In this document: piece after piece, positions 1 to 7,787 of the stretch
Layout of the letters: each line of letters opens with the position of its first letter
Numbering within the stretch: the stretch's first letter is position 1
Assembly: GCF_001038505.1 (NCBI RefSeq)
Contig: NZ_LDPY01000004.1
Span: 62,001 to 126,000, forward strand
Length of the DNA: 64,000 bases
Source: Puniceibacterium sp. IMCC21224
GTDB taxonomy: Bacteria; Pseudomonadota; Alphaproteobacteria; Rhodobacterales; Rhodobacteraceae
Direction: 5' to 3'
Made by a program: the position numbers and the translations under genes
The notes under the pieces: model-generated
What the model was told of the DNA's origin: nothing
Database searches by the model: none
Seen by the model: only the letters and a program-made list of their open reading frames with translations

Positions 1-242
1 CCTTGGAAACTGTCCGGGATACCTGCATCACGGCTGATCTGAACCAGATCGTGGGTCGGCTTCACCTCGACCGTGAAGCCGTTCTCGCGGAGGTAGTCCG
101 CATAGCTCTCGCAGCATCCGCATTGCGGGTTCTTGTAGAGCGTGGCCTCTTGCGCTGCGACAGGCGCGGCATTCAGGCTCATGGCGAACACAGCGGCGGC
201 TCCTGCGGTGCCAAGACTGGCAAGTCCAATTAGTTTCTTCAT
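1..242 (-). CDS. DUF411 metal-binding protein (3' end outside window)
   Basis: An ATG at 242 opens a frame running off the left edge, so only about 80 residues are visible. It begins with a signal peptide (MKKLIGLASLGTAG...AAPVAAQ), followed by a thioredoxin-like start with the motif NPQCGCCESY and then FTVEVKPTHDL. This is the hallmark of DUF411 periplasmic proteins, often annotated CopG and found next to copper-resistance genes; the CxCC cluster is the presumed metal site. It lies 40 bp downstream of the multicopper oxidase on the same strand and probably belongs to its operon. The family is clear; the exact metal and role are inferred from context. Confidence 0.85.
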   Translation of the reverse strand, partial: MKKLIGLASLGTAGAAAVFAMSLNAAPVAAQEATLYKNPQCGCCESYADYLRENGFTVEVKPTHDLVQISRDAGIPDSFQ

Positions 243-282
243 CGGTTCTTTCCTTTCGTGGTCATTGATACGTGAGATTGTT

Positions 283-1722
283 TCAGGTTTTGGTCGCGCC
301 GGGATCGACACGTATGATGCCCATCATGCCGGCCGCCTGGTGCTCCAGGATGTGACAATGGAACATCCAGTCTCCCGGATTGTCCGCCACGAAGGCGATT
401 TCGACCCGTTCCTCGGGTGCCAACAGGACGGTGTCCTGCCATTCGCGATGCCGTGTCGGTTGTCCGTTCCGTGCGATCACACGGAACGAATGTCCATGAA
501 GATGCATCGGGTGATGCCACGCGGTGCGATTGTCCATCTGGAGCACGTGCGACGTGCCCTGCGGCAGGACCAGCAATGGATCCATCATGTGCCCCGTTGC
601 TGCTTTGCCGTTGATGAACCACATGTTGCCTTCGCGCATCTGCTCCATCATCGACCCCATGCCGCCGCCCATCATCATCTGCCCCATCATGCCGCCATTG
701 AAGATGATCTGATGCCGCGTGGCCGCTTGCATATCGGGTTCGGCCAGCGGGTTGGGAGGCAGCGCCATCGACCAGTCCGGGACCGCGTCCCGTAACCGAT
801 CCGGCCCGTAGGCGAGATCGACCAGACGGTATTCCAGATCCCTGTAGAAGACATCGGTGATGGTCAGGCTCTCTCCGGGCTTGCCGGTCATATCAATCAC
901 CAGATCGACACGCATGGCCGGACCGACCACCACGATGTCATCGACTGGTACATGAGGTGACACGGGTTGACCGTCCAGAGCGACCACGACCGGCGCAAGC
1001 CCCCCGAAATCCAGCCCGAATATCCGCGCGTTCGCTGCATTGACCAGCCGAAGGCGGATGCGTTCCCCGGATCGCACCGCGATGCGTTCCGGCATCTGGC
1101 CGTTGATGGTCACGGAATTGCCGATACGACCGCCGTGCATCGCGTCGTGGCGGCTTCCGAAGTCGCCGGCAATCTGTCCGTCCCGGGTCATGCGCCAGTC
1201 ATCGAGCATCCAGGTCAGGTCGCGATCCACACGGATCGGGTCCGCCTCCTCGACGATCAGCGGCCCGTAAAGGCCGCGTCCGACCTGTTCCGAACTGCGC
1301 TGGTGCGGGTGATACCAGAATGTACCTGCGTCTAGCGCATCGAATTCGTAGAGAAACTCGCCACCGACCGGGATCGGGTCCTGTGTCAGGAACGGCACAC
1401 CGTCCATCGCATTGGGTGTGCGAATGCCATGCCAGTGGACCGTCGTCCCTTCATTTAGCCCGTTCCGGGCCAGAACCCGAATTCGGTCTCCCTGCCGCAC
1501 CCGGATCTCGGGGCCGGGGAGGGATCCGTTGTAGCTCCAGACGTCGGTAGGGCCGTAGGGTGCCGGTCGCAGGGCGGCTTGTCCGGCCGCAGCGCGTAGC
1601 AAGAATGGGTCCTCTGTCGGACCTGCCATCGCTACTCGCGCAGGTGACAGGGCGGATATGGCAGTGAAGGCGGCACCGGTGCGCAGCACGTGCCGTCGTG
1701 AAATCAGTCTGTTGAGGGTCAT
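283..1722 (-). CDS. Tat-exported multicopper oxidase
   Basis: A 479-residue multicopper oxidase, probably oxidising Cu(I) or another reductant in the periplasm. The ATG at 1722 is chosen because it starts a twin-arginine signal (NRLISRRHVLRTGAAF) and has AAGGCAG upstream; the frame extends 10 codons further without a better start. Copper ligand motifs are complete: HWHG and HPHQ in the N-terminal cupredoxin domain, HHPMHLHGHSF and HCHILEHQAAGMM at the C terminus. A methionine-rich stretch (MMGQMMMGGGMGSMMEQM) precedes the last domain, as in copper-resistance oxidases where it binds Cu(I). It is the second gene of a three-gene copper operon behind a CueR-type promoter. Its individual substrate is not determinable here. 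Confidence 0.93.
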   Translation of the reverse strand: MTLNRLISRRHVLRTGAAFTAISALSPARVAMAGPTEDPFLLRAAAGQAALRPAPYGPTDVWSYNGSLPGPEIRVRQGDRIRVLARNGLNEGTTVHWHGIRTPNAMDGVPFLTQDPIPVGGEFLYEFDALDAGTFWYHPHQRSSEQVGRGLYGPLIVEEADPIRVDRDLTWMLDDWRMTRDGQIAGDFGSRHDAMHGGRIGNSVTINGQMPERIAVRSGERIRLRLVNAANARIFGLDFGGLAPVVVALDGQPVSPHVPVDDIVVVGPAMRVDLVIDMTGKPGESLTITDVFYRDLEYRLVDLAYGPDRLRDAVPDWSMALPPNPLAEPDMQAATRHQIIFNGGMMGQMMMGGGMGSMMEQMREGNMWFINGKAATGHMMDPLLVLPQGTSHVLQMDNRTAWHHPMHLHGHSFRVIARNGQPTRHREWQDTVLLAPEERVEIAFVADNPGDWMFHCHILEHQAAGMMGIIRVDPGATKT

Positions 1723-1812
1723 TACTTCTGCCTTGATCTGAAAGGGTCGCACTCAGCCAGCTTCGGCCAAGGCAACGGTCAGGCCCCGCAACAAGCGAGG
1801 TCGTTATCAGGT

Positions 1813-2166
1813 TCAGACAGGCAGCTTGGGAGGAAATGGATCAAGGGAGGGAACCGAGCCAATCGGGATCACAGGTCCCGCGACCGGGATGACAACTCCG
1901 AAGGCCATCTCAAGCGTCATCGCTGACGTACGAGCTACGATACCGGCCGTACTTCCCGCGCCACAAGGGACTGTACACCCACCCTCGCAGGATATCCCGT
2001 CAGCAAATCCGATCGGATCGCATCCGCTGCAATGGTCGTCCGCGCTTTCGGCGCCCGCCATCTGAGCCATTGCTGCCTCAGCCGCATTCACTGCCGATAC
2101 ATCCGGCGCAACCACGGCACCGAAGCTCAATGCAAGAATCAAAATGAGGCGGAAAAAGCGGATCAT
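1813..2166 (-). CDS. Cys-rich exported protein, first gene of copper operon
   Basis: A 117-residue protein I cannot assign to a named family. It starts with a hydrophobic signal or anchor (MIRFFRLILILALSFGAVVAP) and carries a central cysteine cluster (HCSGC...SCEGGCTVPCGAG) suited to metal binding, followed by a hydrophobic Ile/Val/Pro-rich tail. An upstream TTG at 2181 would fall inside the spacer of the promoter at 2173-2203, so ATG 2166 is preferred; transcription would then start at or within a base or two of the ATG, giving a leaderless message. It precedes the multicopper oxidase by 90 bp and resembles the small Cys-rich open frames often found at the head of copper-efflux operons. Confidence 0.7.
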   Translation of the reverse strand: MIRFFRLILILALSFGAVVAPDVSAVNAAEAAMAQMAGAESADDHCSGCDPIGFADGISCEGGCTVPCGAGSTAGIVARTSAMTLEMAFGVVIPVAGPVIPIGSVPSLDPFPPKLPV

Positions 2167-2172
2167 GCAGTT

Positions 2173-2203
2173 CTTATGCAAGCTTCCAGTAGGGGGAGGT
2201 CAA
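2173..2203 (-). promoter_or_regulatory. MerR/CueR-type copper promoter
   Basis: On the minus strand, -35 TTGACC (2198-2203) and -10 CATAAG (2173-2178) are separated by 19 bp, the overlong spacer typical of MerR-family activated promoters. The spacer holds the imperfect dyad ACCTCCCCCTACTGGAAGCT, close to the CueR box (ACCTTCCC..GGAAGGT). It lies directly upstream of the copper operon. No cueR gene is in the window. Confidence 0.75.
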
Positions 2204-2377
2204 GAAGTATCCTGTAACATAGGCGTGACATTGCCACGCGGGTACTGACTGATTGGCCAACGGATGCCCGAGGTTGGTTTCGGGGGAAAATCTGAGGCGA
2301 GACTGCGGACTCATCCAAGGTCTTTTTCGGAGCCAGGCAACCACCCGCATCCTTTCATGCTGGTGGCTGCCCTTGTG

Positions 2378-2721
2378 TCAACTTGCGTCTTTGAATTCGG
2401 TGTATTCACCGCGCACCTGGACAGTCACGGTTGCGGGCTGGCTGTCCCGATTCCGCCAAAACCATCCGTGTTCGTCGTCAAATGTCGCGATGATCTCGCC
2501 CTCGTCGCCCGTCGAACCGGGGCCCTTTTCATAGGTCACCGAATTGCCCTCGCCATGGCCGTGCATGTTGAAGTTCACACGCCCGCCATCGACCAGCATT
2601 CGGTATTCTTCCGTCTGGCCCTCTTCCATGACCAGCTTCCACTCGGCACTGTCGCCGGGTGCAAGCGTAAAGGTGGTTTCGTCGCGCCAGACCTCGACCT
2701 CCTGCGCGTGTGCCGCACCGG
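2378..2721 (-). pseudogene. Truncated membrane-anchor-type protein (C-terminal part)
   Basis: About 115 codons are open to the stop at 2378, ending in an exported beta-type domain with HGHGEGNSVTYEKG, HGWFWRNRDSQPATVTVQV and GEYTEFKD. This resembles proteins annotated as transmembrane anchor protein in Rhodobacteraceae. Upstream, the frame reads GAAHAQEVEVWRDETTF, apparently the end of a signal peptide, then meets homology to a Tn3 transposase at about 2722. The true start is gone and does not reappear on the far side of the transposon remnant (5321-5579), so this is a deletion, not a simple insertion. The family name is tentative. Confidence 0.65.
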
Positions 2722-3496
2722 TGCAGGGTCATAACCGATTCCGGCGCTATGTCCCGAGAATGCTCCATCTTCTTAAGATCGACGGGGCGCATGTGGCTAC
2801 GCCGCTCTTGGCTGCCATCGATTTGATCAAAAATGGCGCAAGGCATTCTGTGCCAACAGATTTTCTGCGACGCACCTCGAAGTGGCACCAGCACCTGAAG
2901 ATGCAGCAACCGAGTGATCAACGCTTGTGGGAGGTGGCGGTTCTGTTCCATTTGCGGGACGCCTTCCGATCCGGCGATATCTGGCTGGCACAATCCAAGC
3001 GCTACGGTGATCTCAAGCAGGTTCTGGTTCCCGCAACAACGGCAGCGGCAAATGCGCGGCTTGCTGTGCCGCTTGATCCCGAGCAATGGTTGGCAGACCG
3101 CCATGCCCAGATGGAAATCGGTCTGGAAAAACTCTCAAAGGCGGCGAAACGCGGAACGATCCCCGGCGGGGCCATCGAAGACGGTGTCCTGCAGCTCAGC
3201 CGATTGCCTACACAAAACCCGAACGGCGCGGCTGATCTGCTCTTTGATCTGTATAAGCGTGTCCCGGATACGCGCATCACCGACATCATGTTGCTGGTCG
3301 ATGATGCAACTGGGTTCACCGATGCGTTCACACATCTACGGACAGGGGCACCGCCGAAGGATCGGATTGGCTTGCTGAATGTGCTGCTTTCGGAAGGCTT
3401 GAATCTTGGATTGAGCAAGATGGCTAAGGCGAGTAATTCGCATGGGTTTTGGGAATTGATGCGTATTTCGCGGTGGCACATTGAAAGTGAAGCCTA

Positions 3497-4346
3497 GGCT
3501 CCAGACCCATTAATCCGCTTGAGGCTGCCAAGCTTGCATGATTCAAACTCCCAAAATCTGGGGGCATTATGAGCAATCTTTACTGGCTGACGGACGAACA
3601 AATGGCGCGGCTTCGGCCGTTCTTTCCAAAGAGCCATGGCAAGCCACGCGTGGATGACAGGCGCGTTCTGAGTGGAATAATATTCATGAATCGCAATGGC
3701 TTGCGGTGGTCCGACGCGCCGAAGGAATACGGCCCGGCAAAGACCCTCTACAACCGATGGAAGCGGTGGGGCGACATGGGCGTCTTCGCGAGGATGATGG
3801 AGGGGTTGGCCTCTGAGGCGACAGTTCCGAAGATGGTAATGATCGACGCGACCTATCTCAAAGCACACCGCACGGCTTCGAGCCTTGGGTTGAAAAAGGG
3901 GGGCGCGGTCGCCTGATTGGCCGAACAAAGGGCGGCATGAACACCAAGTTGCATGCCGTCACAGATGAAAACGGCCGCCCGATCAGCTTCTTCATGAGCG
4001 CAGGCGAGGCCAGCGATTATACTGGTGCAGCGGCATTGCTGAACAGTCTTCCTCCTGCGCAATGGCTTCTGGCCGACAGAGGTTATGATGCCGACTGGTT
4101 CCGTGAAGGCTTGCAAAACAAGGGCATAAAGCCGTGCATCCCTGGCCGGAAGTCGCGAGCAAAGCCCGTCAAATACGACAAGCGTCGATACAAACGTCGT
4201 AACAGGATCGAAATTATGTTTGGTCGCCTGAAGGATTGGCGCCGGGTTGCCACTCGCTACGACAGATGCCCGAAGGTCTTCCTCTCAGCCATCGCACTCG
4301 CCGCGACCGTCTTGTTCTGGCTTTGATCATCAATGAGTCTGGAGCC
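3497..4346 (+). mobile_element. IS5-family insertion sequence, IS427 group
   Basis: The ends are matching inverted repeats: GGCTCCAGACCCATTAAT on the left (3497) and its counterpart GGCTCCAGACTCATTGAT read from the right (ending 4346), with two mismatches. TA flanks each side (3495-3496, 4347-4348), the usual target for this group. The length of 850 bp and a two-frame transposase fit IS427-type elements. It sits inside the decayed Tn3 transposase, so it arrived after that element was already in place. Confidence 0.9.
3569..4326 (+). CDS. IS427-type transposase made by -1 frameshifting
   Basis: Two frames encode one DDE transposase. The first (3569-3916) starts MSNLYWLTDEQMARL and contains the first catalytic Asp in MIDATY. 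The second continues in the -1 frame, reading GRLIGRTKGGMNTKLHAV and carrying the second Asp (LADRGYDADWF) and the Glu (RNRIEIMFGRLKDWRR), ending at 4326. They join at a run of five A and six G near 3894-3904, a typical slippery site for programmed frameshifting in this group. All catalytic residues are present, so the element could be active. GGGGG lies just ahead of the ATG. Confidence 0.9.
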
Positions 4347-5320
4347 TACGGACGGGCGCTTGCGAATATCGTGGACGCTCAGGCCAAACTACCTATGGCG
4401 TAGTTCTGGGGCATGGGGATAACCGCATCCAGCGACGATCAGTTCTTTCCAACCACCCGACAAGGCGAGGCGATGAATCTGATCAATGCCAAATACGGAA
4501 ATGAGCCGGTGCTGAAAGCCTACACGCATGTTTCGGACCAGTTTGCGCCGTTTGCATCTCAGACCATTCCGGCCACGGTCAGCGAGGCAGCTTACATCCT
4601 TGATGGGTTGCTGAACAATGATGTCGGCAAACGGATCAAGGAACAATATGCGGACACAGGCGGCTTCACTGATCACCTCTTTGCGGTCACGTCGATCCTG
4701 GGCCATCGGTTCATTCCGCGCATCTGGGATCTGCCATCAAAGCGGCTTTATGTGTCCGATGCCGGAGGAACGCCACAGAACCTTAAAGGAATGATTGGCG
4801 GCAAAATCCGCGAAGGCCTGATCGCGTCAAACTGGCCTGACATTCTCAGGATTGCAGCCACAATGACGGCGGGGACGGTCGCGCCAAGCCAAATCCTCCG
4901 CAAGCTGGCTTCGTATCCACGCCAGAACGATCTCGCGTTGCTTTGAGGGAAGTCGGCCGTGTCGAACGCACATTGTTCATGCTGGATTGGGTACTCAACG
5001 CGGATATGCAGCGGCGAGTGCAGATCGAATTGAACAAAGGTGAGGCGCATCACGCGCTGAAGAATGCTCTGCGCATCGGCAGGCAGGGCGAAATACAAGA
5101 CCGCACGACCGAAGGACAGCACTATCGTATGGCGGCGCTCAATCTGCTGGCGGCCATCGTCATATACTGGAACACCGCCCGGCTCGGTGAGGCGGTGGTG
5201 CAGCGCCAAGACGCGGGCCTGCCTATTCAGCCTGACCTCCTTGCGCATACATCGCCACTCGGGTGGGCGCACATTCTGCTGACAGGAGAATACAAATGGC
5301 CAAAAAAAATGATACGCAGG

Positions 5321-5579
5321 ACAGCGGACCTTGGCTACGAGGCGCATGGACTCACACAGTGCGGACAAACCAAACTTATGCAGTTGCGGCTATTGCTGAC
5401 GCAGCATCGCTATGCAACTGCGGCAAACATGCCGTTCGACATCTGCGCATATCCTGGAAGCAGTCATTGGATTTTGCCTGGGCTGATGCGAAGTGTATGG
5501 TTTCGTCCTCATCTATTTGACTGTCGAAAAGCTCTGCTTACTCACAGAATTGAGTTTGCCTAGATTGGAGGAGGTGTAA
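5321..5579. other. Unassigned stretch after the Tn3 remnant
   Basis: No convincing gene is visible on either strand. Open frames here have atypical composition and no recognisable domain. A run of eight A at 5302-5309 lies where the Tn3 transposase homology stops. No Tn3 terminal repeat was found, so the right border of the remnant is not defined. Confidence 0.4.
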
Positions 5580-5744
5580 TTAGTTCAGATGTTCGACATC
5601 ATTCGCCGCGTCATTCAGTGGCTCGTCCGAAGCATCCTCATAGAGCGCGGCAAACAGCGCGAAGGCGACGGCCGCCGCTATGCCCGCCAACGGGATCCAA
5701 TGCCATTTTTTCGATTTCTCGAAGTCCGGTTCCTGGTTCGACAT
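5580..5744 (-). CDS. Small single-pass membrane protein
   Basis: A 54-residue protein: a charged start (MSNQEPDFEKSKKWHW), one transmembrane helix (IPLAGIAAAVAFALFAALY) and an acidic tail ending DVEHLN. The ATG at 5744 is fixed by a strong GGAGG seven bases upstream. It follows the DUF7282 gene on the same strand, but a strong terminator hairpin stands between them, its T-run almost touching this gene's ribosome binding site. No family is recognised. Expression may depend on read-through from the ECF-type promoter at 6279-6305. Confidence 0.65.
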   Translation of the reverse strand: MSNQEPDFEKSKKWHWIPLAGIAAAVAFALFAALYEDASDEPLNDAANDVEHLN

Positions 5745-5755
5745 ATTGCACCTCC

Positions 5756-5796
5756 AAAAAAACGATCTGGCCGGGCGATGCGAAGAGCGCCCGGCC
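5756..5796 (-). terminator. Rho-independent terminator after the DUF7282 gene
   Basis: On the minus strand a perfect 9-bp stem, GGCCGGGCG / CGCCCGGCC (5788-5796 and 5769-5777), with a 10-nt loop is followed within six bases by seven T (5756-5762). It starts just after the stop codon at 5804 and ends a few bases before the GGAGG of the 54-residue gene. Confidence 0.85.
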
Positions 5797-5803
5797 AAAG
5801 GGA

Positions 5804-6223
5804 TCAGTCGTCGATCGAAATCGGGCTGACCAGCGGGCCGCCATCGACAACCACCGGCTTGTCGTTCGCAACGCTTCCGGGTCCGAATTCGTAGACGCCG
5901 AGTTCGCCATCATCGACGTGCAACATCGCGATGACTTTGTCTCCGTCATAGTCACCGGTCAGCGGAACGTAGACATTTTCGGTCATGCCAGCCTTGACAT
6001 AGGTATGCCCGATCGAGGCCGGAACGACCGGCTTGCCGTCCTTGATTGCGTGGATCACGACCCAACCATCCGCGGCGGCGGTCACGGACTTGACCACGAC
6101 GGCGTGGCTCAGTTCCTGCTCTGCGGTTTCGAGCGCGTTGGACACGTGGCCGTCAGCGAGGGCGACGGACGCAGTGGCGGTCAGGACCGCGATTGTGGCG
6201 ATAACTTTCTTCGTAGCGTTCAT
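5804..6223 (-). CDS. Secreted DUF7282-domain protein
   Basis: A 139-residue exported protein with a clear signal peptide (MNATKKVIATIAVLTATASVALADG). The mature part has the features of the DUF7282 repeat: ADGWVVIHAIKDGKPVVPASIG, a VPLTGDYDGDKVIAMLHVDDG core and GVYEFGPG. Function is unknown; such proteins look like extracytoplasmic beta-sandwich domains. AAGGAG lies eight bases before ATG 6223. It is divergent from the first ECF sigma gene and has a promoter (6279-6305) matching the ones found before the sigma gene and its neighbours, so it is a likely member of that sigma regulon. Confidence 0.8.
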   Translation of the reverse strand: MNATKKVIATIAVLTATASVALADGHVSNALETAEQELSHAVVVKSVTAAADGWVVIHAIKDGKPVVPASIGHTYVKAGMTENVYVPLTGDYDGDKVIAMLHVDDGELGVYEFGPGSVANDKPVVVDGGPLVSPISIDD

Positions 6224-6278
6224 GAGAACTCTCCTTTGAATTCGGTTGGAGCGCCGCTTTGGGCGGAGCTTGCAAGGT

Positions 6279-6305
6279 TCACGACCGACAGCCTGGAACC
6301 CTTCC
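6279..6305 (-). promoter_or_regulatory. ECF sigma promoter for the DUF7282 gene
   Basis: On the minus strand GGAAG (6301-6305), a 17-bp spacer, then CGTGA (6279-6283). The spacer start, GGTTCCAGGCTGTCGG, closely resembles that of the promoter at 7701-7727 (GGTTCTGGATGTCGGC). The expected transcript start lies about 50 bases before ATG 6223. Confidence 0.7.
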
Positions 6306-6354
6306 CAAGTTTTTGTTCACGAACCCGTGATCGACAATTTTCAAAAGATTTCCG

Positions 6355-6381
6355 GGAATAATCCGGCGACCGCGCGCGTTA
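6355..6381 (+). promoter_or_regulatory. ECF sigma promoter, probably autoregulatory
   Basis: GGAAT (6355-6359), 17 bp, CGTTA (6377-6381) on the plus strand, immediately before the ECF sigma gene. It matches the promoters at 8635 and 9404 in both boxes and spacing, as expected if the sigma factor transcribes its own gene. Confidence 0.75.
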
Positions 6382-6411
6382 CTTATGTGAATGCATGCAA
6401 ACGGAGGCAGC

Positions 6412-6912
6412 GTGCCGACCCATCACGCCCTTGCCCAAGAGGCCGACGCCATGAAGCGGTACGCGATCACGCTGACGCGCGACGTGCACACCGCCGATGA
6501 CCTGGTGCAGGATTGCATGGAACGAGCCTTGCGCAAGTGGACGCTGCGGCGCGCAGGTGTCCCCCTGCGGGCCTGGCTGTTCACGATGATGCGCAATCTG
6601 CATGTTGATGGGTGGCGGCAGGCGAAACGACGTCAGACGGAATCGCTTGAGACCATGACATCACCGCCCGCGATACCGCCGACCCAGGAAAACCATGTCG
6701 AGTTGAACCGGTTGTTGGCGCGCGTCATGTCTCTGCCCGACGATCAGCGTGTGGCTTTGATACTGGTCAGCGTTGAAGGCTTCACCTACCGAGAGGCCGC
6801 TCAGACGCTTGGCGTCCCAGAAGGCACGATCCTGAGCCGCGTAAGCCGGGCCCGCGCCGCTTTGCGCGGGGCAACGGCTGAGACGGCCCCAAGACTGAGG
6901 AGCGTGACATGA
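6412..6912 (+). CDS. ECF RNA polymerase sigma factor (first pair)
   Basis: A 166-residue sigma-70 family member with only regions 2 and 4. Region 2 reads KRYAITLTRDVHTADDLVQDCMERAL and LRAWLFTMMRNLHVD; region 4 reads MSLPDDQRVALILVSVEGFTYREAAQ followed by the recognition helix VPEGTILSRVSRARAAL. The GTG at 6412 is preferred over ATG 6391 because GGAGG lies four bases ahead, and 6391 falls almost at the predicted transcript start. Its stop overlaps the start of the anti-sigma gene (ATGA), a classic co-regulated pair. It is the leading candidate to read the five similar promoters between 6279 and 9430. Confidence 0.92.
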   Translation: MPTHHALAQEADAMKRYAITLTRDVHTADDLVQDCMERALRKWTLRRAGVPLRAWLFTMMRNLHVDGWRQAKRRQTESLETMTSPPAIPPTQENHVELNRLLARVMSLPDDQRVALILVSVEGFTYREAAQTLGVPEGTILSRVSRARAALRGATAETAPRLRSVT

Positions 6913-7673
6913 CAAGCGCGCCGAAGGATATTCGTGAAGAGGATCTTGTCGCCTACGTGGACGACGCCTTGCCGCCTGATCGGAGAAAACAAGTCGAAGC
7001 CTATCTGAATGACACACCAGAAGCCGCCCGTCGGGTGGAAGCCGACATGGCCATCGCCCGCGATCTGCGCCATGCCTTTGCGGGGCTGGTTGCCGATCAT
7101 CCGATGGCGACGCTGCCGGTTGCCGAACGGCGCAGGCACATGCCGTTGGCATGGGTTGCGTCAGTTGCGATGGCGCTGATGATAGGCGGTACGGCAGGTT
7201 GGGTCCTGCGCCCCGACACAGCCCCGCAGCCGATGTCGGGCCTTGTGGCCGAAGCCTTCGCCGCACATCGCACTTTCGTTGTCGAGGTCGCGCACCCGGT
7301 CGAGGTCGGGGCGGAGAACAAGGGCCATCTGGCCACTTGGCTGACCAATCGGCTGGATCGTCCGTTTGCTATCCCCGACCTGCGTGTCGTGGGTCTGTCG
7401 CTGGTCGGTGGGCGGCTCCTTCCCTCGCCCACCGAACCAGCGGCACAATTGATGTACGAAGACGGCAACGGTCAGCGCCTGACGCTCTATCTGCGACGCG
7501 GCAGCGAAGGCGATCCAAGTTTCCGATTTGCCGAAACGGCCACCGAGCAGGCGTTCTACTGGAGCGACACCGAGTTCGCCTACGCCCTGACCGGTGCTTT
7601 GCCGCGCGCGCGCCTTCTGGAAATCGCTCATTTGCTGCAGGCTCAGTTCGAGGATCCAGGCGCGCCAACCTGA
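6909..7673 (+). CDS. Membrane anti-sigma factor (first pair)
   Basis: 254 residues, translationally coupled to the sigma gene by ATGA at 6909-6912. The N-terminal cytoplasmic part (REEDLVAYVDDALPPDRRKQVEAYL ... ARRVEADMAIARDLRHAF) has the shape of an anti-sigma domain but lacks a zinc HxxxCxxC motif. One transmembrane helix (LAWVASVAMALMIGGTAGWVL, about residues 80-100) is followed by a periplasmic domain with VVEVAHPVEV, ATWLTNRL and LYLRRG. The second anti-sigma factor at 11485-12225 shares this periplasmic layout (ATWLSGD, YFRGAF). It should hold the sigma factor at the inner membrane until a periplasmic signal releases it; the signal is unknown. Confidence 0.88.
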   Translation: MTSAPKDIREEDLVAYVDDALPPDRRKQVEAYLNDTPEAARRVEADMAIARDLRHAFAGLVADHPMATLPVAERRRHMPLAWVASVAMALMIGGTAGWVLRPDTAPQPMSGLVAEAFAAHRTFVVEVAHPVEVGAENKGHLATWLTNRLDRPFAIPDLRVVGLSLVGGRLLPSPTEPAAQLMYEDGNGQRLTLYLRRGSEGDPSFRFAETATEQAFYWSDTEFAYALTGALPRARLLEIAHLLQAQFEDPGAPT

Positions 7674-7700
7674 TCTCACGGAAGCGTGATCATAAATTCG

Positions 7701-7727
7701 GGAAGGGTTCTGGATGTCGGCGCGTCA
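7701..7727 (+). promoter_or_regulatory. ECF sigma promoter for the AcfC-like gene
   Basis: GGAAG (7701-7705), 17 bp, CGTCA (7723-7727), about 60 bp before ATG 7788. Box, spacing and spacer start match the minus-strand promoter at 6279-6305. Confidence 0.68.
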
Positions 7728-7787
7728 GTCTTGTGAAGGCCGCCCGCAATCGGTGGAGGCCGATCCACGACCCTGACAGGAGATACC

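Larger units (their letters stand above)
2724..5320 (+). pseudogene. tnpA: Decayed Tn3-family transposase (C-terminal part) interrupted by an IS5-family element
   Basis: Homology to Tn3-family TnpA starts abruptly at QGHNRFRRYVPRML (2724) and continues through RISRWHIESEA to 3494, resumes after the IS at 4349 (YGRALANIVDAQAKLPMA) and runs to HILLTGEYKWPKK near 5320. The catalytic core is recognisable (TASSDDQFF; TGGFTDHLF; GKIREGLIASNWPDILR). It is dead three times over: the N-terminal ~390 residues are missing, a TAG interrupts the frame at 4401-4403, and a one-base deletion near 4938 shifts the frame before REVGRVERTLF. The 850-bp IS plus its 2-bp duplication totals 852 bp, so the flanking frame is kept across the insertion. 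It overlaps no other gene function. Confidence 0.88.

Noticed and set aside
142..795. 217-codon plus-strand frame over the multicopper oxidase
   Set aside because: It is antisense to the clear copper motifs on the minus strand and is rich in His/Arg as expected for a shadow frame.
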